Source: Caryophanales bacterium UBA6380 (lineage in GTDB: Bacteria; Bacillota_I; Bacilli_A; RFN20; CAG-826). From it: a DNA stretch of 41,772 nucleotides. A program made the position numbers and the translations under genes. The stretch covers positions 1 through 41,772 of the forward strand of contig DJQS01000009.1 in assembly GCA_002438785.1 (NCBI GenBank), in the 5' to 3' direction. Below are positions 15,130-23,612 of the stretch, one piece after another (the stretch's first letter is position 1; each line of letters begins with the position of its first letter). The notes beneath the pieces were generated by a model. It saw only the letters and a list, made by a program, of their open reading frames with translations. It was not told the origin of the DNA and ran no database searches.

Positions 15130-15855
15130 ATGAAAGAAATTAATTCTATTTTAAATGATCGAAAGGAAATAATTTTCTTGGATTTTGAAGGTACTCAAGA
15201 GTCTCAGGAAATTATTGCTATTGGAGCAATTAGTGCGAAACTTGATAATAAAAACAAAATAAAATCATTTTCACCATTATTTAAAACTTATATAAAATCT
15301 AAAGAATCCATTGGAAAAGTAGTTACAAATCTAACAGGAATTACCGAAGATTTTTTGTCAAATAATGGTGTTAGTTTTGAAGAAGCTATTAATAAGCTAA
15401 AAAAATTTTTAAAATTTAATTATTCTGGCAAAGTTTTTGCGACTTATGGAAATTTTGATATGCGCTTATTAAGAGTCACTAGTGAACTTCATAATATGTT
15501 TCATGATGAATTAATAATGCAAATTTTAAAAAACCATTGGGATTTTGCAACATTTTTAGCAAGATTTATGAGAAATTCTAAAGGTTCATTTCTGTCTTTA
15601 AAAGATTCTTTAGCTACTTTTAAAGAAAGTTTTATTGGTGATGAACACGATCCTAGTTATGATGCTTATAATTTAGGTTTATTATATAAAGCCTTTACAA
15701 CCAAACAAAATATTGTTCATGAAGAATTTAAAAAAATTCTAGATATGAATTCACATCTTCCTTGGCCTATTATTAAAGTTATTCAAAAAATAAATATTTC
15801 AGGTAATTGTACAAAAGAAGAATATTTAGAATTTATTAAAGAATATTTAAAATAA
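15130..15855 (+). CDS. DEDDh-family 3'-5' exonuclease
   Basis: 241 residues with the DnaQ/RNase T exonuclease fold near the N-terminus. Exo I is Asp18-x-Glu20 (FLDFEGT), Exo II includes Asp110 (YGNFDMRLL), and Exo III is His173-x4-Asp178 (HDPSYDAYN), giving the DEDDh set. The segment LTGITEDFL after Exo I is typical. It is related to KapD/RNase T-like proteins rather than to a polymerase subunit. Whether DNA or RNA is the substrate is open. The recU start codon overlaps its stop (TAATG), so the two are coupled; the link to recombination is by context only. Confidence 0.85.
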   Translation: MKEINSILNDRKEIIFLDFEGTQESQEIIAIGAISAKLDNKNKIKSFSPLFKTYIKSKESIGKVVTNLTGITEDFLSNNGVSFEEAINKLKKFLKFNYSGKVFATYGNFDMRLLRVTSELHNMFHDELIMQILKNHWDFATFLARFMRNSKGSFLSLKDSLATFKESFIGDEHDPSYDAYNLGLLYKAFTTKQNIVHEEFKKILDMNSHLPWPIIKVIQKINISGNCTKEEYLEFIKEYLK

Positions 15856-16412
15856 TGAAATATCCTTTTATTAACAATAATTTAAAAATAAATAAACCAA
15901 TTAACTATAAGAATCGTGGTCTTTTATTTGAATCAATGATCAATGATTCAAATAATTATTATTTATATAATAATATAGCTTTAATTTATAAAAGAACAAC
16001 GCCGATAAAAATTATAAATACCGACCCTTCTAATAAACTTATTTCTAAAGCAGTATTTGAAAAAGATTCAACAACTGATTATAACGGCGTATATAAAGGT
16101 CGATATATTGATTTTGAAGCTAAAGAAACAATTTCAAAAACTTCATTTCCACTATCAAATATTAAAGATCATCAATTATTACATCTAAGTAAAGTTATTG
16201 ATAATGGTGGCGTTGCTTTTTTCTTAATCTATTTTACTTCACTAGACGAAATTTATTTAATAAGAGCAATTGATATTCTTAATTTAATTAAAGAAAAAAA
16301 CATAAAAAGTTTATCATTAAATTTAATAAGAAATATAGGTTTTAAAATAAGAAAAACTACAAACATTCTAGTAGATTATCTACAAAATATCGAAAAAATA
16401 TTCAATTTTTAG
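15855..16412 (+). CDS. recU: Holliday junction resolvase RecU
   Basis: 185-residue Firmicutes resolvase. The catalytic block TTDYNGVYKGRYIDFEAKET is almost canonical, and NRGLLFESMINDSNNYYL and KTSFPLSNIKDHQLLHL fit the family start and the DNA-binding stalk region. It cleaves four-way junctions and modulates RecA/RuvAB. Coupled to the exonuclease gene by a one-base stop/start overlap. In Bacillus recU neighbours a penicillin-binding protein gene; none is present here. It converges on nth with an 11-nt overlap. Confidence 0.95.
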   Translation: MKYPFINNNLKINKPINYKNRGLLFESMINDSNNYYLYNNIALIYKRTTPIKIINTDPSNKLISKAVFEKDSTTDYNGVYKGRYIDFEAKETISKTSFPLSNIKDHQLLHLSKVIDNGGVAFFLIYFTSLDEIYLIRAIDILNLIKEKNIKSLSLNLIRNIGFKIRKTTNILVDYLQNIEKIFNF

Positions 16413-17037
16413 AAAGTTTTTTACAAAAATAAGCAAATTTACAATTATCACATTTTGGTGAAATTGCTTTACAATAATATCTTCCAAAATGAATAAATTG
16501 ATGATGTAATTTAATCCATTTTTCTTTTGGAAATATTTCTTTTAGTCTTTTTTCAACTTCTTTAATATTATCATTAAGTCCAACTAAACCTAATCTTTTA
16601 GCGATTCGCTCAACATGAGTATCAACTGGAAATTCCGGAATTTTAAATAATTCACAATGAACAACATTAGCTGTTTTATTACCAACCCCTGGCAAAGACA
16701 TAAGTTCGACTTTATTTATAGGTACATGATAATTAAACTTATCAATTAATTCTTTAGCAATATTTATAACATTATGAGCTTTAGTTTTTGCTAGCCCTAA
16801 AGGTTTAATAATTTCATAAACCTCATCATATTTGGCATTAGCTAATTCATCAAGATTTTTATATTTATTAAATAAAATAGAAGTAACATTATTTACCTTT
16901 TTATCAGTTGTTTGAGCACTTAGCATAACCGCAATTAAAAAAGAATAATCTGTTGTATAATTTAATTCACAAGAAGCATTTGGCAATATCTCATCTAAAT
17001 AATTTTCAATAACTTTAACTTTAGATTTTATTTCCAT
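16402..17037 (-). CDS. nth: Endonuclease III (DNA glycosylase/AP lyase)
   Basis: 211-residue base-excision repair glycosylase for oxidised pyrimidines. The helix-hairpin-helix LPGVGNKTA (115-123) holds catalytic Lys121, and catalytic Asp139 is in PVDTHVER. The C-terminal [4Fe-4S] loop has Cys189, 196, 199 and 205 in C-x6-C-x2-C-x5-C spacing. Last gene of the cca-dnaD-nth operon; its start overlaps the end of dnaD by 17 nt. The dnaD-nth pair is also conserved in Bacillus. Confidence 0.96.
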   Translation of the reverse strand: MEIKSKVKVIENYLDEILPNASCELNYTTDYSFLIAVMLSAQTTDKKVNNVTSILFNKYKNLDELANAKYDEVYEIIKPLGLAKTKAHNVINIAKELIDKFNYHVPINKVELMSLPGVGNKTANVVHCELFKIPEFPVDTHVERIAKRLGLVGLNDNIKEVEKRLKEIFPKEKWIKLHHQFIHFGRYYCKAISPKCDNCKFAYFCKKLSKN

Positions 17038-17596
17038 TCAAGTCCTCTTCTCTAATTTTATTAATTATAATTCTATCAATATAACTAATTGATAATTTAT
17101 TAGCTCTAAGCGCATCTTTTAAAGCATTTAAAATTATATCTAAATCAACTTCTTGAACAATCCAATTATCTATACGACTAATCTCAATAGGTGATAAAGA
17201 TCTATTAAACGCTTCTTGAAATTTGTTGTACACAAGTTCTCTTTTTGATTCTAGTTCTTCGTTTTTTTCATATTGCTCATCAGTAAAAACACTTTTTTCA
17301 AACATTTTTATTAAAATTTTTTTTAAAGGATTAATTGAGGTAGTTAAACTTTTCCCATTATCAATGAATTCAATATATTTTTTTGTAAATAAAATCGATA
17401 ATGATTCATCAATTTCCTTATTTGTATAATTCATTTTTAAAGAAAGTAAATCACTTGTAATAAAATCATTACCTTGTATCGATAAATGATTAATCATTGA
17501 AACAACCATTACCTCTCTTTCTTTTAAACCTAAAGTTTTATAAAACTCTAACAATAAATAATTAATATCTAATGCATTTGAATTTTCAAATTTCAT
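17021..17596 (-). CDS. dnaD: DnaD-like replication initiation/restart protein
   Basis: 191 residues with an N-terminal winged-helix region (FYKTLGLKEREVMVVSMINHL and the DDLLSLKMNYTNKEIDESLSIL-type helices). The C-terminal DnaD/DnaB2 domain (about 125-185) contains NRSLSPIEISRIDNWI and SYIDRIIINKI. In Bacillus DnaD acts in DnaA/PriA-dependent loading of the helicase. The usual Tyr-Ile-x3-Ile-x-x-x-Trp signature ends in Lys instead of Trp here. GGAGG lies about 10 nt upstream of the ATG, inside the end of the cca-like gene. The adjacent nth supports the call. Confidence 0.85.
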   Translation of the reverse strand: MKFENSNALDINYLLLEFYKTLGLKEREVMVVSMINHLSIQGNDFITSDLLSLKMNYTNKEIDESLSILFTKKYIEFIDNGKSLTTSINPLKKILIKMFEKSVFTDEQYEKNEELESKRELVYNKFQEAFNRSLSPIEISRIDNWIVQEVDLDIILNALKDALRANKLSISYIDRIIINKIREEDLNGNKI

Positions 17597-18206
17597 CTTT
17601 AATAGCCTCCATTTTCTTCTTCTCTTCGTTAATTTTATTTGGGTTAATTTCTAACAATAATTTTTCGTTTTCTTTTAATAATTTTAATACATCATCATCG
17701 ATACTTAAGCTATATTCTTTAATAAATCTATATGCTCTTAAAATTCTTAATGGATCTTCTTTAATACGGGTTAATGGATCACCAATAAATCTTAAATGAC
17801 GATTTTGTAGATCAATAATCCCAAAAGATGAAGGATCAATTATTTTATAATTTTCATCAATGTATATAGCATTAATTGTAAAATCTCTTCTTTTATAATC
17901 GATATTAATATCATTAATAAATTTAATTGAAAGAGGATGACGATGATCTTTATATTCTAATTCTTCTCTAAGAGTAACTATATCAACATTTATACCAGAA
18001 TATTTAGTTTTAAGTACTCCATATTTTTTAAATGTATCATTTGCTTTTAAAAATTTTAATATTTCTAAAGGAGTTGCATCACTAACAAAATCATAGTCGT
18101 TAATTTCTCTATTTAAAAGATAATCGCGACTAGTTCCACCAACCATATATAATCTATATCCGTGGTCATTAAAAAGATTTTTATAGTATTCGAAAACTCC
18201 ATTCAT
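17586..18206 (-). CDS. CCA-adding/poly(A) polymerase-type nucleotidyltransferase, head and neck only
   Basis: 206 residues that match the catalytic head of class II tRNA nucleotidyltransferases. VGGTSRD has Gly23-Gly24 and Arg27-Asp28. The metal pair is Asp37-x-Asp39 (DYDFVSDATP). RRDFTINAI follows, then the neck with EDPLRILRAYRF (Glu150, Asp151, Arg154). It ends just where motif E should continue. The body and tail domains (about another 190 residues in Bacillus Cca) are absent. The stop overlaps a well-formed dnaD start, so this is not an obvious recent frameshift. TATAAT (plus strand 18215-18220) lies 8 nt before the ATG, with TTTATA 17 nt further up. Confidence 0.8.
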   Translation of the reverse strand: MNGVFEYYKNLFNDHGYRLYMVGGTSRDYLLNREINDYDFVSDATPLEILKFLKANDTFKKYGVLKTKYSGINVDIVTLREELEYKDHRHPLSIKFINDINIDYKRRDFTINAIYIDENYKIIDPSSFGIIDLQNRHLRFIGDPLTRIKEDPLRILRAYRFIKEYSLSIDDDVLKLLKENEKLLLEINPNKINEEKKKMEAIKDEI

Positions 18207-18244
18207 ATTTAAAAATTATATCAAGTAGTACCGAATCTATAAAT

Positions 18245-18273
18245 AAAAAGATGTTAATTCATAACATCTTTTT
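18245..18273. terminator. Bidirectional hairpin between cca-like gene and HU gene
   Basis: AAAAAGATGTTA (18245-18256), 5-base loop, TAACATCTTTTT (18262-18273): a 12-bp perfect stem with T runs on both strands. It follows the minus-strand HU gene by about 30 nt and is the probable terminator of that transcript. Confidence 0.8.
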
Positions 18274-18302
18274 AAAAAGGAAACAAAAAATGAAAACAAT
18301 TA

Positions 18303-18575
18303 TTATTTTAAAGTTTCTTTTAAGTTTTTACTAGGCTTAAAAGTTATAGTACGAGTTTGAGGAATTATAATTTTTTTACCATCAACAGGGCTTGTACCAA
18401 CTCTTTCTTTTTTTACTTTAAGAGTAAAAACTCCGAAATTAGAAAGCTTTACACTTTCGCCAGTTTCTAATTTTTCTTGAATTTTTCTTAAAAAAACATC
18501 AATAGCTTTTTCAGCAGTTTTTTTAGTAATATCAACTTCTTCGCTAACAGCAATGACTAAATCAGTTTTATTCAT
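18303..18575 (-). CDS. hup: HU-family nucleoid DNA-binding protein
   Basis: 90 residues, the standard HU length. N-terminal helices (MNKTDLVIAVSEEVDITKKTAEKAID), the KLSNFGVFTLK turn, and the DNA-contacting arm with the TITFKPSKNLKE end are all present. HU bends and compacts DNA. GAAAGGGGA upstream is a good Shine-Dalgarno. It lies downstream of cmk-der-gpsA in the same orientation, as hbs does in Bacillus, with its own terminator after it. Confidence 0.95.
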   Translation of the reverse strand: MNKTDLVIAVSEEVDITKKTAEKAIDVFLRKIQEKLETGESVKLSNFGVFTLKVKKERVGTSPVDGKKIIIPQTRTITFKPSKNLKETLK

Positions 18576-18659
18576 ATAAACATTCCCCTTTCTTTTTACT
18601 TAACATTAACATAATTAAATTATGATTACAAGAAAAAATAAAAAATATGAATAAATCTA

Positions 18660-19658
18660 TTATTTTTCTTCTTTTAAAGGTCTTATCATTAACTCTTTTA
18701 TAATTTTACTAGGCTTTTGGTTGAAAAATAAACAGTTATATAAACCGACAATTATAGGCATATCAATATTATTAAGTAAACTAATTTCATAAGTAACTTT
18801 AATAGTATTTATGCCTTCAACCGTAAATTTATTTTCTTTATAAAAAAATGATGTATCATCATGCTTTCCAATAATATAACCAGCTTGAAAGTTTCTAGAT
18901 TCTATACTATTACAAGTTAAAACTAAATCACCTACACCAGTTAAACCTAAAAAAGTTTCTTTTTTAGCTCCAAAAAATAATCCAAAACGAGTGATTTCTG
19001 CTAAACCTCTTGTAATTAGTGAAGCCTTGGTATTTTCTCCATAACCTAGACCAATAATTATACCAGAAGCAATTGCAATTGCATTTTTTAAACTAGTCCC
19101 AATTTGAGCACCTATTGTATCAGTTAATGTGTAAACACGAAAATAATCATTTGAAAAAATTTTTTGAATTTTATTTGCAGTGTCAATAGAATTACTAACT
19201 GCACAAACGCAAGTTAAATTCTTCTTAATTATTTCAATAGCAAATCCAGGACCTAATATAGAACCAACACCTTTAATATAATGATTATCAGATGTTATTT
19301 TTTCAATTAATTCTATTAAAGTGGACTTAGACTCTATATCAAATCCTTTTGCGGCATTAATTAAAATTACTTCTTTATTAATATAAGGCAATATCAAATT
19401 TAATACTTCTTTTATATGATTACTAGGAACAGCTAAAACTATAAAATCACTATCGCTAATAACTTTTTTTAAATCATTTGAAACCAAAATCTGTGAATTA
19501 ATTTTAATTCCATTAAATCTAGTTAAAGTATGAAATTTATTAATATAATTAACTTTTGCAATGTTTTTATCATAAATAGAGACTTTTATATTATTATAAG
19601 TAAGCACATCACTAAGAGCTAAGCCGAATTCACCAGCTCCAAAAATTGCTACTTTCAT
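18660..19658 (-). CDS. gpsA: NAD(P)H-dependent glycerol-3-phosphate dehydrogenase
   Basis: 332 residues; makes sn-glycerol-3-phosphate from DHAP for phospholipid synthesis. The dinucleotide fold is GAGEFGLALSDVL; NAAKGFD and the catalytic segment GTSLKNAIAIASGIIIGLGYG (conserved Lys) follow, and GLTGVGDLVLTCNS with SRNFQAG marks the C-terminal helical domain. It begins 1 nt after the der stop, in the cmk-der-gpsA operon. Confidence 0.95.
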   Translation of the reverse strand: MKVAIFGAGEFGLALSDVLTYNNIKVSIYDKNIAKVNYINKFHTLTRFNGIKINSQILVSNDLKKVISDSDFIVLAVPSNHIKEVLNLILPYINKEVILINAAKGFDIESKSTLIELIEKITSDNHYIKGVGSILGPGFAIEIIKKNLTCVCAVSNSIDTANKIQKIFSNDYFRVYTLTDTIGAQIGTSLKNAIAIASGIIIGLGYGENTKASLITRGLAEITRFGLFFGAKKETFLGLTGVGDLVLTCNSIESRNFQAGYIIGKHDDTSFFYKENKFTVEGINTIKVTYEISLLNNIDMPIIVGLYNCLFFNQKPSKIIKELMIRPLKEEK

Positions 19659-19659
19659 T

Positions 19660-20970
19660 TTATTTTTTCCTTCTACAAACTAAATTAATAGGAGATCCAA
19701 TAAGCTCAAAAGATTCTCTAATTCGATTTTCTAAATATCTTAAATATGAAAAATGCATCCATGAAGGTTCATTGCAAAATAAAGCTATCGTTAAAGGTTT
19801 AGCACCCACTTGTTGTGCATAATAAATTTTGCATCTTCCACCATTAAAATCAGGTGACTCATTCATCATTTGTGCTTCTTGTATAATTTGATTTAATAAA
19901 CTTGTTTTAATTTCAAAAGTATAACTATCATATACTTTGTCAATTAAAGGCAATACCTCTTTTACTCTTTGACCACTAAGTGCACTTAAATATAAAATTG
20001 GAGCATAATCTAAAAACTTAAATTCTTTACGAATTTTTTTAGTAAATTCGTTCATCGTATTATTATCTTTTTTAATAATATCCCATTTATTAACTATTAT
20101 AATAATTGCCTTTTTAGATTCAACTGCATATCCTACGACATGCTTATCTTGTTCAATAATACCTTTTTCAGCATCAATTAAAAGTAAACATATGTCACTT
20201 TCATCAATTGCTTTAAGCGATCTCAAAGCAGCATATTTATCGATGGATTCATAAATTTTTCCACGTTTTTTTAATCCAGCCGTATCAATGATTGTATATT
20301 CTTTATCTTCGTATTTAAATGATGTATCAATAGCATCTCGAGTAGTACCTTCAATATTTGAAACGATAACTCTATTTTCGTTTAAAATTGCATTAACTAA
20401 ACTTGACTTACCAACGTTTGGTCGTCCAATAACTGAAAATTTAATTTTATTATCATCTATCTTTAATTCAACATTAGGTAATTTTTTAATAATATCATCT
20501 AAAATATCTCCAATACCTATACCATGAGCACCGCTTACTGGAATAGGATCTCCAAATCCTAAATTATAAAATTCATAAATATTATTTTTTGATTCATTAT
20601 TATCAATTTTATTTACTGCTAAAACAACCGGTTTTTTAGATTTATGTAATATTGATGCAACAAGTTTATCATCATCAGTTAAGCCTATTTGTCCATCAGT
20701 TATAAATAAAATAACATCAGCTTCTTCAATAGCAATTTCAGCTTGCATTCTAATCAATTGCTGAAAAGGCCTATTTTCAACTTCAATACCACCAGTATCA
20801 ATAAGGCGAAAAGGCCTAGTAAGCCAATTAGCATTAGCATAAATTCGATCACGAGTTACACCACGGACTTCTTCGATAATTGATTTCTTTTCTCCAATAA
20901 TTCTATTAAAAATTGTTGATTTTCCAACTGAAGGACTGCCAACAATTGCTACAGTTCCAATTTTCATCAT
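19660..20970 (-). CDS. der: GTPase Der (EngA), 50S subunit maturation
   Basis: 436 residues with two tandem G domains and a KH-like C-terminus. G1 motifs are GSPSVGKST (near 10) and GRPNVGKSS (near 185); G3 are DTGGIE and DTAGLKKRG; G4 are NKID and NKWD. The KH-like domain ends with PINLVCRRKK. Der acts in assembly of the large ribosomal subunit. Its ATG overlaps the cmk stop as ATGA, with AAGGA upstream inside cmk. Confidence 0.96.
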   Translation of the reverse strand: MMKIGTVAIVGSPSVGKSTIFNRIIGEKKSIIEEVRGVTRDRIYANANWLTRPFRLIDTGGIEVENRPFQQLIRMQAEIAIEEADVILFITDGQIGLTDDDKLVASILHKSKKPVVLAVNKIDNNESKNNIYEFYNLGFGDPIPVSGAHGIGIGDILDDIIKKLPNVELKIDDNKIKFSVIGRPNVGKSSLVNAILNENRVIVSNIEGTTRDAIDTSFKYEDKEYTIIDTAGLKKRGKIYESIDKYAALRSLKAIDESDICLLLIDAEKGIIEQDKHVVGYAVESKKAIIIIVNKWDIIKKDNNTMNEFTKKIRKEFKFLDYAPILYLSALSGQRVKEVLPLIDKVYDSYTFEIKTSLLNQIIQEAQMMNESPDFNGGRCKIYYAQQVGAKPLTIALFCNEPSWMHFSYLRYLENRIRESFELIGSPINLVCRRKK

Positions 20971-21632
20971 TTAATTCCTTTTTCCTTGCAGATCTCAAGT
21001 ATTTTGTTAGCAACTTCATTAATACTCATATTAGTTGTATCAATTGTAATGCTATCCTTTGCCGCTATTAATGGAGAGCATTTACGATGAGAATCGATGT
21101 AATCTCTTTTTTTAATATTGTTTAAGATTTCATCAAAAGATGATGTCATACCTTTTTCAATATTCTCTTTATACCTTCTATTAGCGCGTTCATTAGAATC
21201 AGCAATTTGATAAATTTTTACATCTGCATCACTAAGCACAAAACTTCCAATGTCCCTACCATCCATTACGACATTTCTATTTTTTGCAATTTCTCTTTGA
21301 AGTCTAACTAATTCCTTACGCACATTTCCATAACTAGCAATATAACTAACATTATCAGCTACATTATCCATCCTAATTTCTTTAGATACATCAATATTAT
21401 CTAAAGTGATTTTATTATCTTTATTAAAGCTAATATTTATTTTACCAATTAAACTACAAGCTAGATTTTCATTTTTAGGATCAATATTATTTTTTAAACA
21501 AGCTAAAGTAAAAGCTCGATACATTGCACCTGTATCAACATATAAATAATTTAATTTATTAGCTACTATTTTAGCAACAGTAGACTTACCACTAGCACTT
21601 GGGCCATCAATTGCGATTGCATAACATTTCAT
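20967..21632 (-). CDS. cmk: Cytidylate kinase
   Basis: 221 residues; phosphorylates CMP/dCMP with ATP. P-loop GPSASGKSTVAK, YVDTGAMYRAFTL, the VVMDGRDIGSFVLSDADVKIYQIAD block and a lid near ANRRYKENIEKG are all present. Its start overlaps the end of the small membrane protein gene upstream as ATGA. In Bacillus an S1-domain gene (ypfD) lies between cmk and der; here the two are directly fused in an ATGA overlap. Confidence 0.95.
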   Translation of the reverse strand: MKCYAIAIDGPSASGKSTVAKIVANKLNYLYVDTGAMYRAFTLACLKNNIDPKNENLACSLIGKINISFNKDNKITLDNIDVSKEIRMDNVADNVSYIASYGNVRKELVRLQREIAKNRNVVMDGRDIGSFVLSDADVKIYQIADSNERANRRYKENIEKGMTSSFDEILNNIKKRDYIDSHRKCSPLIAAKDSITIDTTNMSINEVANKILEICKEKGIK

Positions 21633-21871
21633 AAATAATTAATACCTAAATAAACAAGTAAAATAATAACAATAACAAGTGAAATTGCCAATAACGAATA
21701 ATAAATAATATACTTCTTTCTTGTATTTTCTTTAAAATATTCAACTAAAGTATTCTTTTTATATTTATTTTTATCCTCTTTTATTTGATTATGCAATTCA
21801 TTATCACTACGATTAATCGAATTTCGATAATCTTCAAATTTTTCTTGTCTTGTAATTTCTTTTTTATTCAT
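21629..21871 (-). CDS. Small single-span membrane protein, unknown function
   Basis: 80 residues: a strongly charged N-terminal half (residues 1-52, rich in Lys, Glu, Asn) and one C-terminal membrane helix (about 54-77) with only two or three residues after it. This is a tail-anchored arrangement. No family is recognised. First gene of the cmk-der-gpsA run, overlapping cmk by 4 nt. No Shine-Dalgarno; TAAAAT (plus strand 21878-21883) ends exactly 6 nt before the ATG, suggesting that the operon mRNA is leaderless. Confidence 0.7.
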   Translation of the reverse strand: MNKKEITRQEKFEDYRNSINRSDNELHNQIKEDKNKYKKNTLVEYFKENTRKKYIIYYSLLAISLVIVIILLVYLGINYL

Positions 21872-21900
21872 GAAATTATTTTAACACAATAAGCAAAACA

Positions 21901-21929
21901 TTTACAAAAAAACAACTTATAGATATAAT
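21901..21929 (+). promoter_or_regulatory. Promoter of the ferredoxin gene
   Basis: TTTACA (21901-21906), 17-nt spacer, perfect TATAAT (21924-21929). It lies 22 nt before the ferredoxin ATG, which has its own GGAGG. This is the clearest conventional sigma-A-type promoter in the window. Confidence 0.85.
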
Positions 21930-21951
21930 TATCTTGTTGGAGGAATAAAAA

Positions 21952-22125
21952 ATGAAGTTACACATTGATAGTGAAGCTTGTGTTGGTTGTGGTCTTTGTG
22001 TCGGTTCATATCCTGATGCATTTGCTTTTGATGATAATGGAAAAGCAACTGTTGTCGGTGATATTGATGAAACTAGTGCAGAAGAGGCTATAGCTTCTTG
22101 CCCAGCCGGTGCAATTAGTAAATAA
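21952..22125 (+). CDS. Single-cluster [4Fe-4S] ferredoxin
   Basis: A 57-residue low-potential electron carrier. The Bacillus-type pattern is clear: CVGCGLC gives three cluster cysteines (10, 13, 16), the next Cys-Pro of dicluster ferredoxins is Tyr-Pro, and the fourth ligand is Cys50 in ASCPAGAI. It is acidic in the middle (DDNGKATVVGDIDE). GGAGG lies 8 nt before the ATG. It is monocistronic with its own promoter and terminator; the redox partner is not in this window. Confidence 0.93.
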   Translation: MKLHIDSEACVGCGLCVGSYPDAFAFDDNGKATVVGDIDETSAEEAIASCPAGAISK

Positions 22126-22141
22126 AACTAATAAAGTTTAT

Positions 22142-22170
22142 AAAGGTTTTACTGAGGTAAAACCTTTTTA
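22142..22170. terminator. Bidirectional terminator between ferredoxin and ribU
   Basis: AAAGGTTTTA (22142-22151), loop CTGAGG, TAAAACCTTT (22158-22167) followed by T. The 10-bp stem serves the plus-strand ferredoxin and probably also the convergent ribU gene, whose stop lies at 22172. Confidence 0.85.
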
Positions 22171-22171
22171 T

Positions 22172-22786
22172 TTACTTTTTATTTCTATCAATTAAAAACT
22201 TTAGAGGCTTATAAACCATCAAAGTCGTGCCAATAACTATAATATCTTTTATTAAATTAAAAGGAATAAGCAATAACGCTATTAAAATATCATTATCACT
22301 TTTTAATTTAAGATGAAATATTCCTTCAAAAGCTCCTTGAATAGATCCTTTTGGCATTCCATATATTTTCATATATAAAGGAAAGATAGTATATAAATTG
22401 ATAATAGTCGAGAAAAATAAATTTATAACAAGTCCTATTGATAAACCAATTATAGCTCCCTTGAAATTATGTCTTTTATTATAGATGATAAAAACAGGGA
22501 GAACTAAAGCTAAGGAATACATTAAATCACCTAGTTCACCAGCAAACATTGATGATGTCATCGGCAATTTTATTAATGTTTTTAGTAACAAAACTGAAAC
22601 ACCAACAAAAGGACCATAAGTTAGCCCAGAAATTAAAATTGGAATTTCATCAAGATGAATGCTCATAAAGCTAGGTGCAATAAAAGGTAAATTAAATTGC
22701 AAGCCAGGTACACAATAAAGAATTGCAGCAAGAGAGGTAAAAATAGCAATTGCACAAATATTCTTAACTGATAAATATTTTTTCAT
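22172..22786 (-). CDS. ribU: Riboflavin ECF transporter substrate-binding subunit RibU
   Basis: 204 residues with six hydrophobic segments. The N-terminal helix ends in AAILYCVPGL, and the segment MSIHLDEIPILISGLTYGPF followed by LKTLIKLPMTSS is typical of RibU S-components, which bind riboflavin and use a shared EcfAA'T module (not in this window). The FMN riboswitch directly upstream confirms the substrate. Translation starts from GAAAGG, 9 nt before the ATG. Confidence 0.93.
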   Translation of the reverse strand: MKKYLSVKNICAIAIFTSLAAILYCVPGLQFNLPFIAPSFMSIHLDEIPILISGLTYGPFVGVSVLLLKTLIKLPMTSSMFAGELGDLMYSLALVLPVFIIYNKRHNFKGAIIGLSIGLVINLFFSTIINLYTIFPLYMKIYGMPKGSIQGAFEGIFHLKLKSDNDILIALLLIPFNLIKDIIVIGTTLMVYKPLKFLIDRNKK

Positions 22787-22821
22787 AAAAAAAGACCTTT
22801 CTCTTCAGGCCTAAAATAATG

Positions 22822-22930
22822 ACTTCTTTCATCCAGACTTTACTGTTGCTACTAGAATTTCACTAGTTCTTGTCAAAGTTGACTCGTGGAGTATTACCAC
22901 CAGTGAGGATTTTCACCTCGCCCTGAAGTA
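22822..22930 (-). promoter_or_regulatory. FMN riboswitch (RFN element) controlling ribU
   Basis: On the minus strand the aptamer runs from ACTTCAGGGCGAGGTGAAAA through ACTGGTGGTAA, a variable arm, and GTCTGGATGAAAGAAGT, which closes P1. It lies about 36 nt before ribU. A -10 (TATAAT; plus strand 22936-22941) is just upstream. A 7-nt segment CCTGAAG (plus strand 22803-22809) downstream can pair with CTTCAGG of the aptamer 5' strand (22922-22928), competing with P1. It adjoins the ribosome site, so control is probably at translation initiation: FMN would repress. Confidence 0.93.
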
Positions 22931-22941
22931 TCTTTATTATA

Positions 22942-23312
22942 ACTATTAAAATATTAAAAATAAAATATTTTTGATTAATTTAATCTTTATTAAGTTTGAA
23001 AATTAAAAAATTTAAACATAAAAGTCTTCAAATCTTATTTATTTTGAAAGAAATAGTAATTTAAGATATAAAGACATTAGATTAAATTGATATAGCAAAT
23101 TTTATAATCTATAAAAAATTTATTTATGTTGGATCATGTGTTTTTGTAGTAAAAATATAAATAAATTTACTTTCTAATATCAAATTTAAATGCACGATAA
23201 TATTTATTCATTTATTTAATAAAAATATAAAATTTTCTATTAACTATTTTGTCAAATAGAAGTTTACTCCCTTAGATAGCTCGCGACATTTTTATTCATA
23301 AACTAATATTAA
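22942..23312. other. AT-rich gap with no gene seen
   Basis: About 370 nt between the ribU promoter and the DUF4417 remnant. All frames are closed and no convincing tRNA, structured RNA or repeat is visible. The stretch is more AT-rich than its flanks, with short slightly GC-richer islands near 23130 and 23275. It may contain decayed sequence of the accessory island that follows. Confidence 0.5.
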
Positions 23313-23612
23313 ATTAATCTATTTATTATTTTTAAATGCAGAATATTAGATGATGAGTCTTTTCAATGGTGTTTCGATGGTTTGCCGCATCACTCAGTAA
23401 TTGCAATTTCATCTAATGGGTGTCTTAGAGGAAATTGTAAATCAGCAAAAGAAACATTCATTAAAGGAGTTTTTGAATTAAATAGAAGAAAATCTCCTGT
23501 CGCAATTCTTATTTGTGGTCCATATATTAAAGAGTTAGGGTCTTTAAAAAATGTTCATTACTACAAAAGTTATTCACAAAGACTTTATGGGAGGTTACAT
23601 AACAATGGGTAG
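23313..23612 (+). pseudogene. 5'-truncated DUF4417-family gene (C-terminal remnant)
   Basis: An open frame reads ILDDESFQWCFDGLPHHSVI, then ISSNGCLRGNCKSAKETFIKG, ending soon after. This resembles the C-terminal half of DUF4417 proteins, which occur in phages and integrative elements. There is no ATG or GTG anywhere in the open stretch. A TTG at 23382 falls inside the homologous part and has no Shine-Dalgarno, and the upstream end is an in-frame stop at 23310. I therefore call it a truncated remnant. Its 3' end overlaps the next gene, as expected for the original operon. Family assignment is from memory of its shape, not a search. Confidence 0.5.

Noticed and set aside
16402..16412. Frameshift or assembly fault at the recU/nth junction
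   Set aside because: Both proteins are complete to their usual ends; a short tail-to-tail overlap is common in this dense genome.
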